A stretch of 32,357 nt of DNA from NCBI GenBank assembly GCA_031278255.1, contig JAITKU010000247.1, positions 1 to 32,357 of the forward strand, in the 5' to 3' direction. Origin of the DNA: Eubacteriales Family XIII. Incertae Sedis bacterium. GTDB taxonomy: Bacteria > Bacillota > Clostridia > Peptostreptococcales > Anaerovoracaceae. Position numbers and translations under genes: made by a program. This document shows, piece by piece, positions 16,631 to 25,053 of this stretch; the first letter of the stretch is position 1, and each line of letters starts with the position of its first letter. The notes beneath the pieces are model-generated. The model made no database searches, was not told the origin of the DNA, and worked only from the letters and a program-made list of their open reading frames with translations.

Positions 16631-18430
16631 TCAATCGATAAAGTATCGGTCCTCCATCTGCAAGAACGCCGCGTCATTCTTCACAATCGCGTCCAGCCGG
16701 CCCGTCACCTGCGGCAGTATGGCGCCGATGAAGAACTTGGCGGTGTTGATCTTGGAGTTGAGGAAATCGGCGTCGGTCTCGGCATCGGCTTTCAGCTTCT
16801 CGGAAGCCGTGACCGACTGCGAAAGGAGCATCCACGCCGTCGCAAGGTCTATCGCGATGTTCAGGTAAGGCGTCGCGAAAGAGTAGGCCAAGAACGCGTT
16901 TTCTTTCAGGCGCGCCCGCAAAAGATCGCTCGTTTCGACGAACTTATTTACATATATTTCCATATCCGCCGCGTAAGCGGACAGTTCGGGGATCGCCTCG
17001 GCCGCCCGTATGACGGCGCGCATCTCGTCGATCAGCGCTTTGAAAGCGGTCGCGTCCCGCATGACGATCTTGCGTCCCAGCAGATCGTTCGCCTGTATGC
17101 CGTTGGTTCCCTCGTAGATGCTCGTGATCTTGCAATCGCGCGCCAACTGCTCCACGTAGTATTCTTGGCAGTATCCGTAGCCGCCGAAAATTTGAATCGC
17201 CGCGGTGCAGACATCGAAGCCCCTTTCGGAGCCGCCCGCCTTGCAGATCGGCGTCAGGATTTCAACCAAGTCGCTGTACTTCTGCCTCTCGGCCTCGTCC
17301 GAGACGAGTTCCTTCAGATCCAGACATTTGGCGGCGTACAGCAGGAGTGCGCGGATGCCCTCGGTGTAACTCTTCATGAAAAGGAGATTTCTTCTCACGT
17401 CGGGATGCTCGATGATGGGCACCTGCGGACCCGTCTTTTGTCCGAACGCGACGCCCTGCTTCCGTTCCCGCGCAAAATCCAAGGCGTGCAGATAGGCGGA
17501 ACTGCCCATGGAGATGCCCTCCATGCCCACCACGATGCGCTGCTCGTTCATCATGTTGAACATGGTGACGATGCCCTTGCAGCGGCCGCCGATCAACTCG
17601 CCGATGCAGTTGTCGTTGTCGCCGTAGGCCAAGGAGGCCGTGGCGGAGCCTTTCATGCCCATCTTATGCTCGATGCCCGTGCAGACGACATCGTTGTCCG
17701 CCCCAAGGCTTCCGTCGTCATTGACCCTGATCTTGGGGACGATGAAGCAGGACAGACCCTTCGTGCCCTCGGGATCGCCCTCCACTCTGGCCAAAAGGAT
17801 ATGCACGATGTTCTCCGTGAGGTCCGAATCCCCCTGGCTGATGAATATCTTGTTGCCCTTGATCTTGTATGTCCCGTCCTCGTTCGGCGTCGCTTTCGTG
17901 CGGATGGCGCCCACGTCGCTGCCCGCCTCCGGCTCGGTGAGGTCCATGCAGCCGCCCCACACGCCCTCCCAGACGGGACCCAGATACTTCGCCTTTTGCT
18001 CCTCCGTCCCGAATATCTCAATGACCTTTCCCGCGCTGTGCGTGAGGCAGGTATAGACCATCAGGGACTGATTGGCCGCGAAGAACAGCATCTGCGTGAG
18101 GTAGTTGAGCATCGCAGGCATCTGCTGTCCGCCGAGATCGAAATCCTCTGCGGGCGCCGTCCAGCCCCCCTCGCAGAACTTCTTATAGGCCGCGTGAAAC
18201 GCCGCCGGAACCGTCACCTTGCCGTTGTCGAAAGCCACCCCCGTCTTGTCGCCCGTTTCGTTGATGGGATAATACTCGCTCACCGCCAGCTTTTCCGCCG
18301 TGTCGATCGCCATATCGACCGTGTCTTTCGCATAGTCGCTGAACTTCTCGTACGCGAACAGATCGGCTATCTTCAACTGATCGTAGATAGCAAATCCGGC
18401 GTCTTTCAGGTCTATTAATTTGTTACCCAT
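16631..18430 (-). CDS. Acyl-CoA dehydrogenase (about 600-aa DmdC-like form with C-terminal extension)
   Basis: GGCMDLTEPEAGSDVGAIRTKA...CKITSIYEGTNGIQANDLLGRKI. Start MGNKLIDLK at 18430 with a GGGAGG RBS. Confidence 0.92.
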   Translation of the reverse strand: MGNKLIDLKDAGFAIYDQLKIADLFAYEKFSDYAKDTVDMAIDTAEKLAVSEYYPINETGDKTGVAFDNGKVTVPAAFHAAYKKFCEGGWTAPAEDFDLGGQQMPAMLNYLTQMLFFAANQSLMVYTCLTHSAGKVIEIFGTEEQKAKYLGPVWEGVWGGCMDLTEPEAGSDVGAIRTKATPNEDGTYKIKGNKIFISQGDSDLTENIVHILLARVEGDPEGTKGLSCFIVPKIRVNDDGSLGADNDVVCTGIEHKMGMKGSATASLAYGDNDNCIGELIGGRCKGIVTMFNMMNEQRIVVGMEGISMGSSAYLHALDFARERKQGVAFGQKTGPQVPIIEHPDVRRNLLFMKSYTEGIRALLLYAAKCLDLKELVSDEAERQKYSDLVEILTPICKAGGSERGFDVCTAAIQIFGGYGYCQEYYVEQLARDCKITSIYEGTNGIQANDLLGRKIVMRDATAFKALIDEMRAVIRAAEAIPELSAYAADMEIYVNKFVETSDLLRARLKENAFLAYSFATPYLNIAIDLATAWMLLSQSVTASEKLKADAETDADFLNSKINTAKFFIGAILPQVTGRLDAIVKNDAAFLQMEDRYFID

Positions 18431-18599
18431 GAATCCTCCCATGCGACCTTTCGGTCGTCGTAAGCCGCACGCCGGCTCGGAATGGACAAGCCCGCAGTAA
18501 AACCGCGGGGTATCGTCCCGGCGTTCATTGATATATTTTCCCCGGAACCGAGCGAAGCCGCGAGGAACGCAAAGCCCGAGGAAGAAAGCGCCCGCGCGC

Positions 18600-19787
18600 C
18601 TACTTTATGTTTTCGATTATGAACGCCCCGGCCGGTCCGCCGCTGGCGCACATGGAAGAACACGCGTAACGGCCGCCGCGCCGTTTCAGTTCGTAGACGG
18701 CCGCCATGATGATGCGCGCGCCCGTCATACCCACGGGATGCCCGAGGGGGATGCCGGAGCCGTAGGCGTTTAAGCGATCCAAGGGTATCTTGAGTTCGCG
18801 GTTGCAGCCGAGTACCTGCGCGGCGAAAGCCTCGTTCAACTCCCAGTAATCGATATCGTTCAGGTCCAGCTCGGCGTACCGCAGCGCCTTGTGTACGGCC
18901 GGCACCACGCCCATGCCCATGATGCGCGGCTCAACCGATCCGGTCGCGGCCGATACGACGCGCGCCAAGGGTTTTATTCCCAGTTCTTTCGCCTTGTCCG
19001 CCGACATCATGATGACAGCCGCCGCGCCGTCGTTCAGACCGGAGGCGTTGAAAGCCGTGACCGTCCCGTCTTTTTTGAAAACGGGGCGCAGCTTCGCCGC
19101 CATTTCGAGCGTGTAATCCCGCTGCGGATGCTCGTCGGTGTCGAATATCTGCACGCCCTTGCGCGACTTGATCTCCACGGGGACGATCTCCTCCTTGAAG
19201 ATGCCCGTATCCATCGCCTTGCAAGCCCGCTCGTGGCTCATCACGGCATACTCGTCCTGCTCCTCGCGGCTGATCCCGTACTGCTCGGCGATGTTTTCGG
19301 CCGTAACGCCCATGTGGTAGCCCTCAAAGGCGCAGACCAAACCGCCGATCATCATGCTATCCTGCACCGTCTCGCCGTCGCCCAGGCGGTACCCCTTGCG
19401 CGCGTTCATGAGAAGGTAAGGCGCGTTTGACATGCTCTCCATGCCGACTGCGGCGCCCACCTCTATGCGGCCGAGCATAATGGCCTGCGAGAGAAAGTCC
19501 GCGGCGCGCATGGACGAGGGGCACTGCTGGTGTACGGTCGTGGATGTGGTTTCGACGGGACAGCCGGCTTTCAGCGTAACCCATCTGGCCGAGTTGCCGG
19601 GAGCGCCGGCCTGATTCACGTGTCCGGCGATGACTTCCTCTATCAGATCGGCTTCGATCCCCGCCCTTTCTATGGCGCCTTTCAGCGCCAAGGTCCCGAG
19701 TTCATGCGCTTTCAACGACTGCAATCCGCCCATATAATCGCCGATGGCCGTGCGCGCGCCCGCCGCGATTACAACCTCTTTCAACAT
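18600..19787 (-). CDS. Acetyl-CoA acetyltransferase (thiolase)
   Basis: MLKEVVIAAGARTAIGDYMGGL...VHQQCPSSMRAADFL...NAYGSGIPLGHPVGMTGARI...CASGGPAGAFIIE. Start 19787 with GGAGG. Confidence 0.93.
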   Translation of the reverse strand: MLKEVVIAAGARTAIGDYMGGLQSLKAHELGTLALKGAIERAGIEADLIEEVIAGHVNQAGAPGNSARWVTLKAGCPVETTSTTVHQQCPSSMRAADFLSQAIMLGRIEVGAAVGMESMSNAPYLLMNARKGYRLGDGETVQDSMMIGGLVCAFEGYHMGVTAENIAEQYGISREEQDEYAVMSHERACKAMDTGIFKEEIVPVEIKSRKGVQIFDTDEHPQRDYTLEMAAKLRPVFKKDGTVTAFNASGLNDGAAAVIMMSADKAKELGIKPLARVVSAATGSVEPRIMGMGVVPAVHKALRYAELDLNDIDYWELNEAFAAQVLGCNRELKIPLDRLNAYGSGIPLGHPVGMTGARIIMAAVYELKRRGGRYACSSMCASGGPAGAFIIENIK

Positions 19788-19877
19788 AATTGCCTCCATT
19801 GCAGCCTATGGCCGCCACAAATAATACGCGAAAATATTCCTCTGTGAAGATTCTGTTTTCACGCCTGCTTCCTGCCA

Positions 19878-20643
19878 TCATCTCCCTATGAACGCGGCCT
19901 TGCGCTTTTCCATAAATGCGCGCATCCCCTCTTTCTGATCCGCAGTGGCGAAGAGCAGGGCCCAGTGACTCGCCTCAAACGCGGAACCCGTATCGAGGTC
20001 CGTATCGGCGGCGGCGTTGATGCACGCCTTTGCCAGCTTCAGCGCGACAGACGCCTTGCCCGCAAGCTCCTCGGCCAGCTTCAGAGCCTTCTCCAAGGGG
20101 CTCTCCGCCAAAACATCGACCAAGCCGCATTTCCAAGGCCGCCTCGCCCTTGAGCGTCGCGCCCGTGAAGATCAATTGCTTCGCCTTGGAAAGCCCGACC
20201 AGCCGCGGAAGCCGTTGCGTGCCGCCCGCCCCCGGGAATATGCCGAGATTGATCTCCGGGAAACCCATCTTCGCGTCCGGCGCCGCGATCCTGATATCGC
20301 AGCACAGCGCCAGTTCCATGCCGCCGCCGAGGGCAAAGCCCTCGATGGCCGCGATCACGGGCTTCGGGCAGTTCGCGATCTTGTTGAAGGTCTTGGAAAA
20401 AGAGAAAGCGCGGGCTTCCTCCGGACTGAGTTCCGCCATATTGGTGATGTCGGCACCCGCCGCGAAGTTCTTTTCGCCCGTTATAACGACGGCCCCCGTA
20501 TTCTTATCGGCGGCAAGTTCGTCAAAGACCTTGTCGAGTTCGGCGACCGTCTCCGCGTTCAGGGCGTTCAGACTCTTGGGACGGTTCAAATTTATGATGG
20601 AAACATTGTTTTCGTTGCGGACGATTATGTTTTTGCAGAGCAT
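19878..20643 (-). pseudogene. Enoyl-CoA hydratase/crotonase interrupted by a single +1 frameshift near 20127
   Basis: MLCKNIIVRNENNVSIINLNRPKSLNALN...AAIEGFALGGGMELALCCDIRIAAPDAKMGFPEINLGIFPGAGGTQRLPRLVG continues in another frame as LVDVLAESPLEKALKLAEELAGKASVALKLAKACINAA. Removing one G at 20127 restores ...LEMGLVDVLAE.... Confidence 0.85.
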
Positions 20644-20663
20644 CTTCCTCACATACCCTTTCT

Positions 20664-21527
20664 TTATCTTTCCGTGTAGTCGTAATAACCTTTCCCCGTC
20701 TTACGGCCGTAGTCGCCCCTTCCGAATCGTTCCGTCAGGCTGGGACTGGGCCTATCATCTAAATTTCCCGTTTCTCGGAAACGTTCCATGCCGAGATGAT
20801 ATTCGAGATCGATGCCCGTCATGTCCAGCAGTTCAAAAGGACCCATCGGATGTCCGAACGCGCCCTTGACCGCGGCATCTATATCCTCGATCGACGCAAT
20901 CCCCTGATCCAGCAGATAGCAGGCCTCCTTGGTCAAGACGCTGAAAATTCGATTGCACAGAAACCCGTAGATTTCCTTTTTGACTTTGGCGGGTTTTTTT
21001 CCGAGTGCGCGCGCCAACTCCATGACTTTCTCCACCGTATCGTCGGACACATGCGGCCCCTGTACGACCTCTACAGTCTGCATGATCAGAGCGGGATTGA
21101 AGAAGTGCATGTTGAGTACCTTGTCGGGGCGCGCGGTCGCGTCCGCGATCTTGGAACTGACCAGATAGGAACTGTTCGTGGCCAGAATGGCATGCGGCGG
21201 CGCAATTCCGTCCAGCTGCGCGAAGATATTCCGCTTGACGGCAAGGTCCTCGACGGCGGCTTCTATGACGATATCCGCGTTATTCGCGGCCTCCTCTAAG
21301 CCGGAGACAAAATGCAGGTGCTTGTTCACATACTCTATCTGCGCGTCGGTGATCTTCTCTTTCGCTTTCCGCTTGGGCAACCAGCCGTCCACGAAGTCCT
21401 GCGCCCGCCGCAAAGCCTCCGGCGAGGTGTCCGCGCAATAGGTCTCAAAGCCCGAAACGGCGGCAAGCAACGCGATCTGTTGCCCCATCAAGCCCGCCCC
21501 TACCACGCATACCGTTTTGATGTCCAT
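20664..21527 (-). CDS. 3-hydroxyacyl-CoA (3-hydroxybutyryl-CoA) dehydrogenase
   Basis: VCVVGAGLMGQQIALLAAVSGFET...ATNSSYLVSSKIADATARPDKVLNMHFFNPALIMQTVEVV...GPFELLDMTGIDL. Confidence 0.94.
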   Translation of the reverse strand: MDIKTVCVVGAGLMGQQIALLAAVSGFETYCADTSPEALRRAQDFVDGWLPKRKAKEKITDAQIEYVNKHLHFVSGLEEAANNADIVIEAAVEDLAVKRNIFAQLDGIAPPHAILATNSSYLVSSKIADATARPDKVLNMHFFNPALIMQTVEVVQGPHVSDDTVEKVMELARALGKKPAKVKKEIYGFLCNRIFSVLTKEACYLLDQGIASIEDIDAAVKGAFGHPMGPFELLDMTGIDLEYHLGMERFRETGNLDDRPSPSLTERFGRGDYGRKTGKGYYDYTER

Positions 21528-21572
21528 TGTCAGTTATACCTCCTTTTGAAAATCAGATATATTGTAATTTCA

Positions 21573-23168
21573 CTACTGTCCGAATACGGTTTTGCCGCCC
21601 AGGATCGTCTGTTCCACTTTCATCTCCATGATCCGCTCGGGATCATCGTCAACCATCGTGGGATCGATGTTCGTGACAACGATGTCCGCCAGTTTTCCCG
21701 CTTCCAGCGTCCCTTTCCGATGTTCGTCGAAAGTCAGATACGCGCCGGCCGCCGTATAGGAGTATATGACCTCCTGCGCGGTGATCCGCTCTTTCTCGCC
21801 GCAGGACAGACCGCTCACCGACTTCCGCACGATGGCCGCGCGGATGATCGGCTTCGGATCGATGGCCGCCACGGGGAAGTCGCTGCCGGACGCGACGACG
21901 ATGCCGCCGTCCAGCAAAGAACGGAATGGAAAGGATTGCGAAACGCGTTCCCCGTAATTCCTCGTAAGCGTATCGCCGAAATAATACAGGAAACCCGGAT
22001 TCATAAGGGGCAGGACACCCTCCTTGATCACCCGCTCGATGAGGGGCGGATAACAGAACGAGCAGTGTTCTATCCGATGCCGCGCGTCCTTACGCGGCAG
22101 ACGCTCCTGCGCTTTCTTGTAAGCGTCCAACACCATGGTGATCGCGATATCGCCGATCGCGTGCGTGGAAACCTGCACGCCCTGCGAATGCGCTTCCCAC
22201 ACCATCTCGTCCAAGGCTTCCTGCGTGTGATACGTGAGTCCCGCGTTGCCGTCGTACGCGCTCGGCTCGGACATGCGCGCCGTGCCGGCGCCGCCGCTGC
22301 CGTCCAGCATGATCTTGCGCCCCTGCAGCTTGAACAGATCGTTGCCGAGGGGAATGGGCGCGCACGCGTCGCGCAGCCTCTTATACATGGCGTCGAGACA
22401 ATAGGCGGCGACCCTGACTGTGAGGTTTCCGTCTTTCAAGACCCTGTCCCAAACAGCGAGATCCTTTCCCTCTCCGCCGGGTACGCCCATTCCCGTCGTA
22501 CTCGTGATGCCGAGCGCGTTGTACATCCCGCTCAGACGCTTCATCGTCCTCGACAGTTGGGCCGCGCCCACGGGCGGTATGACCTCCGTCATCGCGGAAT
22601 ACGCCGTCTCGCAGAGGCGCCCCGTCAGCTTGCCGTCCCTCTTGACGATCTCGCCCCCGGGCGGATCCTCCGTATCGGGACCGTAACCCCGCGCTTTCAT
22701 CGCGAGCGAATTCGCAAGCCCCACGTGCAGGCATACGCGCGAGATGGCCAAGGGATGGTCCGGAACGGCGGCGTCCAGTTCCTCGAGGTTCGGTTCCCGG
22801 CCCTCCGCGAAAAGGCCCTCGTCGTAACCGTAAGCCTCCACCCATTCGCCCGCGGGCGTCTCGGCGGCCCGCGCCTTGAGTCTCTCGAAGAATTCGCCGT
22901 GAGACTTCGCGCCCGTAAGGTTCACCTTGGACAGGATGCCCACGCCGAACAGGGGATGGCTGTGGTTGTCGTTGAAGCCGGGCAATACCGTCTTGCCCGC
23001 GAGGTCAAGGATCTTGGTATCCGGACCCGTTACCGTCGCAAAGTCCTCGAAATCCCCCACACCCAGGATTGTATCGCCAAAGACGGCGAGCGCGGACCCG
23101 ACGGGATTCTTTTTGTCCATTGTGCGAATGTTCGCGTTCTTGATCACGAAATCGGCCTTGAATGACAT
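21573..23168 (-). CDS. YtcJ-like amidohydrolase (Amidohydro_3 type)
   Basis: VLPGFNDNHSHPLFGV...QVSTHAIGDIAITMVLDAYKKA...RHRIEHCSF...VVASGSDFPVAAIDP...GTLEAGKLADIVV. Confidence 0.88.
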   Translation of the reverse strand: MSFKADFVIKNANIRTMDKKNPVGSALAVFGDTILGVGDFEDFATVTGPDTKILDLAGKTVLPGFNDNHSHPLFGVGILSKVNLTGAKSHGEFFERLKARAAETPAGEWVEAYGYDEGLFAEGREPNLEELDAAVPDHPLAISRVCLHVGLANSLAMKARGYGPDTEDPPGGEIVKRDGKLTGRLCETAYSAMTEVIPPVGAAQLSRTMKRLSGMYNALGITSTTGMGVPGGEGKDLAVWDRVLKDGNLTVRVAAYCLDAMYKRLRDACAPIPLGNDLFKLQGRKIMLDGSGGAGTARMSEPSAYDGNAGLTYHTQEALDEMVWEAHSQGVQVSTHAIGDIAITMVLDAYKKAQERLPRKDARHRIEHCSFCYPPLIERVIKEGVLPLMNPGFLYYFGDTLTRNYGERVSQSFPFRSLLDGGIVVASGSDFPVAAIDPKPIIRAAIVRKSVSGLSCGEKERITAQEVIYSYTAAGAYLTFDEHRKGTLEAGKLADIVVTNIDPTMVDDDPERIMEMKVEQTILGGKTVFGQ

Positions 23169-23221
23169 GACAAACTCCTCCTCTTTTCAAAACGTCTCTT
23201 AAATGTTATTGCTGCCCGGTT

Positions 23222-23268
23222 TTGAAAGGCGGCGGACGGAGCCCTGAGCCGTCAAGCCGCCTGTTCAA
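23222..23268. other. Intercistronic stem-loop between the MFS and amidohydrolase genes
   Basis: TTGAA-A-GGCGGC-g-GACGG ... CCGTC-aa-GCCGCC-tg-TTCAA: near-continuous stem. Confidence 0.65.
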
Positions 23269-23303
23269 CAATTGATTTACGTTTTGCGCTTCAATCGAAC
23301 GAT

Positions 23304-24587
23304 CTAAGCCGGCGTCTTGCCTTCTTCTTTCGCGGCGACTTTCGCGTAGACACCCGGCTTGACCTTGAACGCGAGGAACATGGTCAGCAGCATGATCGCC
23401 ATGAGAACGATCTCGGTGCCCCACAGTCCGACGTATGAACCGCTGACCTTGAAGATCAAGGTGCCGGCCAAGGGACCCATGCTGGCGCCCAGACTGCAGC
23501 CCATGTTGCAGATGCCGACGAGGGAACCGTAATCGCGATTACCGAACAGCTCTCCCACGATCAGCGGCACCGCCACCGTGGCGAGCGCATTCCCGACGCC
23601 GAATACGGCGACGGCGAAGTAGGCCAGTATCGGAACTTGGGAAGCGCCGATCAGCAGCAACAAACCGATGATCAAGAGCGAGATCGCGATCGTCGAACCC
23701 ATTCGCGCGCCCCATTTGTCGCAGGCGACGCCCACGATCAGCTTGCCGAATATGACGGCCAGGGCCGCGATGGACATAAGCGAAGCCCCCGTGACCGGAT
23801 CGAAACCCACGGCGTTGAAATAGAGATACGCGTTGTACATGAATACCAGCGAGGTCAACGAGAACAGGAAGAAAGTGATGAAGATGATCCAAAACAGGGG
23901 CGAGCCGATCGCCTGCTTGGTGGTCAGGCCGACTTTCGCCGCCGCCTGCGCCGTTGCGCCGCCCTCGACCGCGCCGAGCTGCGGTATACCCTTTTCCTGC
24001 GGCGATTTCACGACGATCGCCAAAATCAAGGGCACGAGGAGGAGCGTCAACAGGGCGAGCAGGCGATAGGACATCCTCCAGCCGTAGGTGGAATTGATAT
24101 AGGCCAGCACGGGATTCAGGATCATCGTGCCGATGCCGCTGCCGGTCATCGCAATGCCCATGGCCTTGCCTCTGATCTTCGGGCCGAACCAGAACGTAAC
24201 GAGGAGCGCGACGGCGATGTGGATGATGAACATGCTGGCAAAACCGATAATGGCGGAAAGTACATAAAAATGCCACACCTGCGAGGCGAAAGAGTAACCC
24301 AAGAAGCAGACGGCCGTGACGGCGGCCGCGCACGCCATCAGGAGTTTGGTGTTGTACTTCTGCAAGAGTTTGCCGACGATCAGCGCGGCCAACATGCCGG
24401 TCAGTCCGGCGAGCGTCGTGTGTACGGTAAAGACGCTGACATCCACGTTCCATTCCGTCGTAACGGGAGCGGTAAAGATTCCCGGCAAACTGACGACCGC
24501 AGAAAAGACGACACCCATGAGACACATGCCTGTGATGACGATCCACCACCCGTAATAGAAGCCTTTCTGTGAAGTATCCTGTGCCAT
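23304..24587 (-). CDS. MFS transporter, oxalate/formate antiporter-like (OFA) family
   Basis: MAQDTSQKGFYYGWWIVITGMCLMGVVFSAVVSLPGIFTAPVTTEWNVD, 12-TM pattern. Start at 24587 with GGAGG; the track start 24728 is too early. Confidence 0.85.
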   Translation of the reverse strand: MAQDTSQKGFYYGWWIVITGMCLMGVVFSAVVSLPGIFTAPVTTEWNVDVSVFTVHTTLAGLTGMLAALIVGKLLQKYNTKLLMACAAAVTAVCFLGYSFASQVWHFYVLSAIIGFASMFIIHIAVALLVTFWFGPKIRGKAMGIAMTGSGIGTMILNPVLAYINSTYGWRMSYRLLALLTLLLVPLILAIVVKSPQEKGIPQLGAVEGGATAQAAAKVGLTTKQAIGSPLFWIIFITFFLFSLTSLVFMYNAYLYFNAVGFDPVTGASLMSIAALAVIFGKLIVGVACDKWGARMGSTIAISLLIIGLLLLIGASQVPILAYFAVAVFGVGNALATVAVPLIVGELFGNRDYGSLVGICNMGCSLGASMGPLAGTLIFKVSGSYVGLWGTEIVLMAIMLLTMFLAFKVKPGVYAKVAAKEEGKTPA

Positions 24588-24855
24588 TGTAAATCCTCCA
24601 TTCTTTAATAAAATACACGCCTTCGGACGACTCAAAGGCTTGTGCGCAAACCGCCCGGGCAAACATCGGTTCCGCCGCTCGCCCCCGGTGAATCCGAAGA
24701 GGGCTGACTGTTTGATTGCAAACTCCAAAAGGGCGCGTACCCTCCGTGAGACTGCTTTCGTCCGATAAATCTCCGGTGAATGGGCTGCGCGGCAAAGGCA
24801 CTCTTCATGCGCCGCGCGACAGATAATTTACAATATTGCGAATGTTTAAAAAATA

Positions 24856-24872
24856 TGCAATAAGTGTGCCAA
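24856..24872 (-). promoter_or_regulatory. Sigma-54 (-24/-12) promoter of the acyl-CoA operon
   Basis: Minus strand TTGGCAC-ACTTA-TTGCA; the GG (24870-24869) and GC (24858-24857) dinucleotides are 12 nt apart. Matches TGGCAC-N5-TTGCW. Confidence 0.85.
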
Positions 24873-25053
24873 CGCCGACAAGGCGGGAATTTCAATTGAA
24901 AACGGAAATCGAGCAAGTTTTTACAGAAAGGTTTGATGAAAAAAATCATCTGTTTTTTGCGCCATTCCGCGCGACGCGTCGAAACGCGAAAAAATCAGCA
25001 GTACCGTCGGCATGTACGCATGATGAAAAAAGGAATCGGATTTGATTACTTTT

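Noticed and set aside
15107-18418. 1103-aa plus-strand ORF
   Set aside because: Antisense to the CoA-transferase and acyl-CoA dehydrogenase genes, both with clear family motifs. Long antisense frames are expected from GC-rich codon structure; the translation is low-complexity His/Arg-rich.
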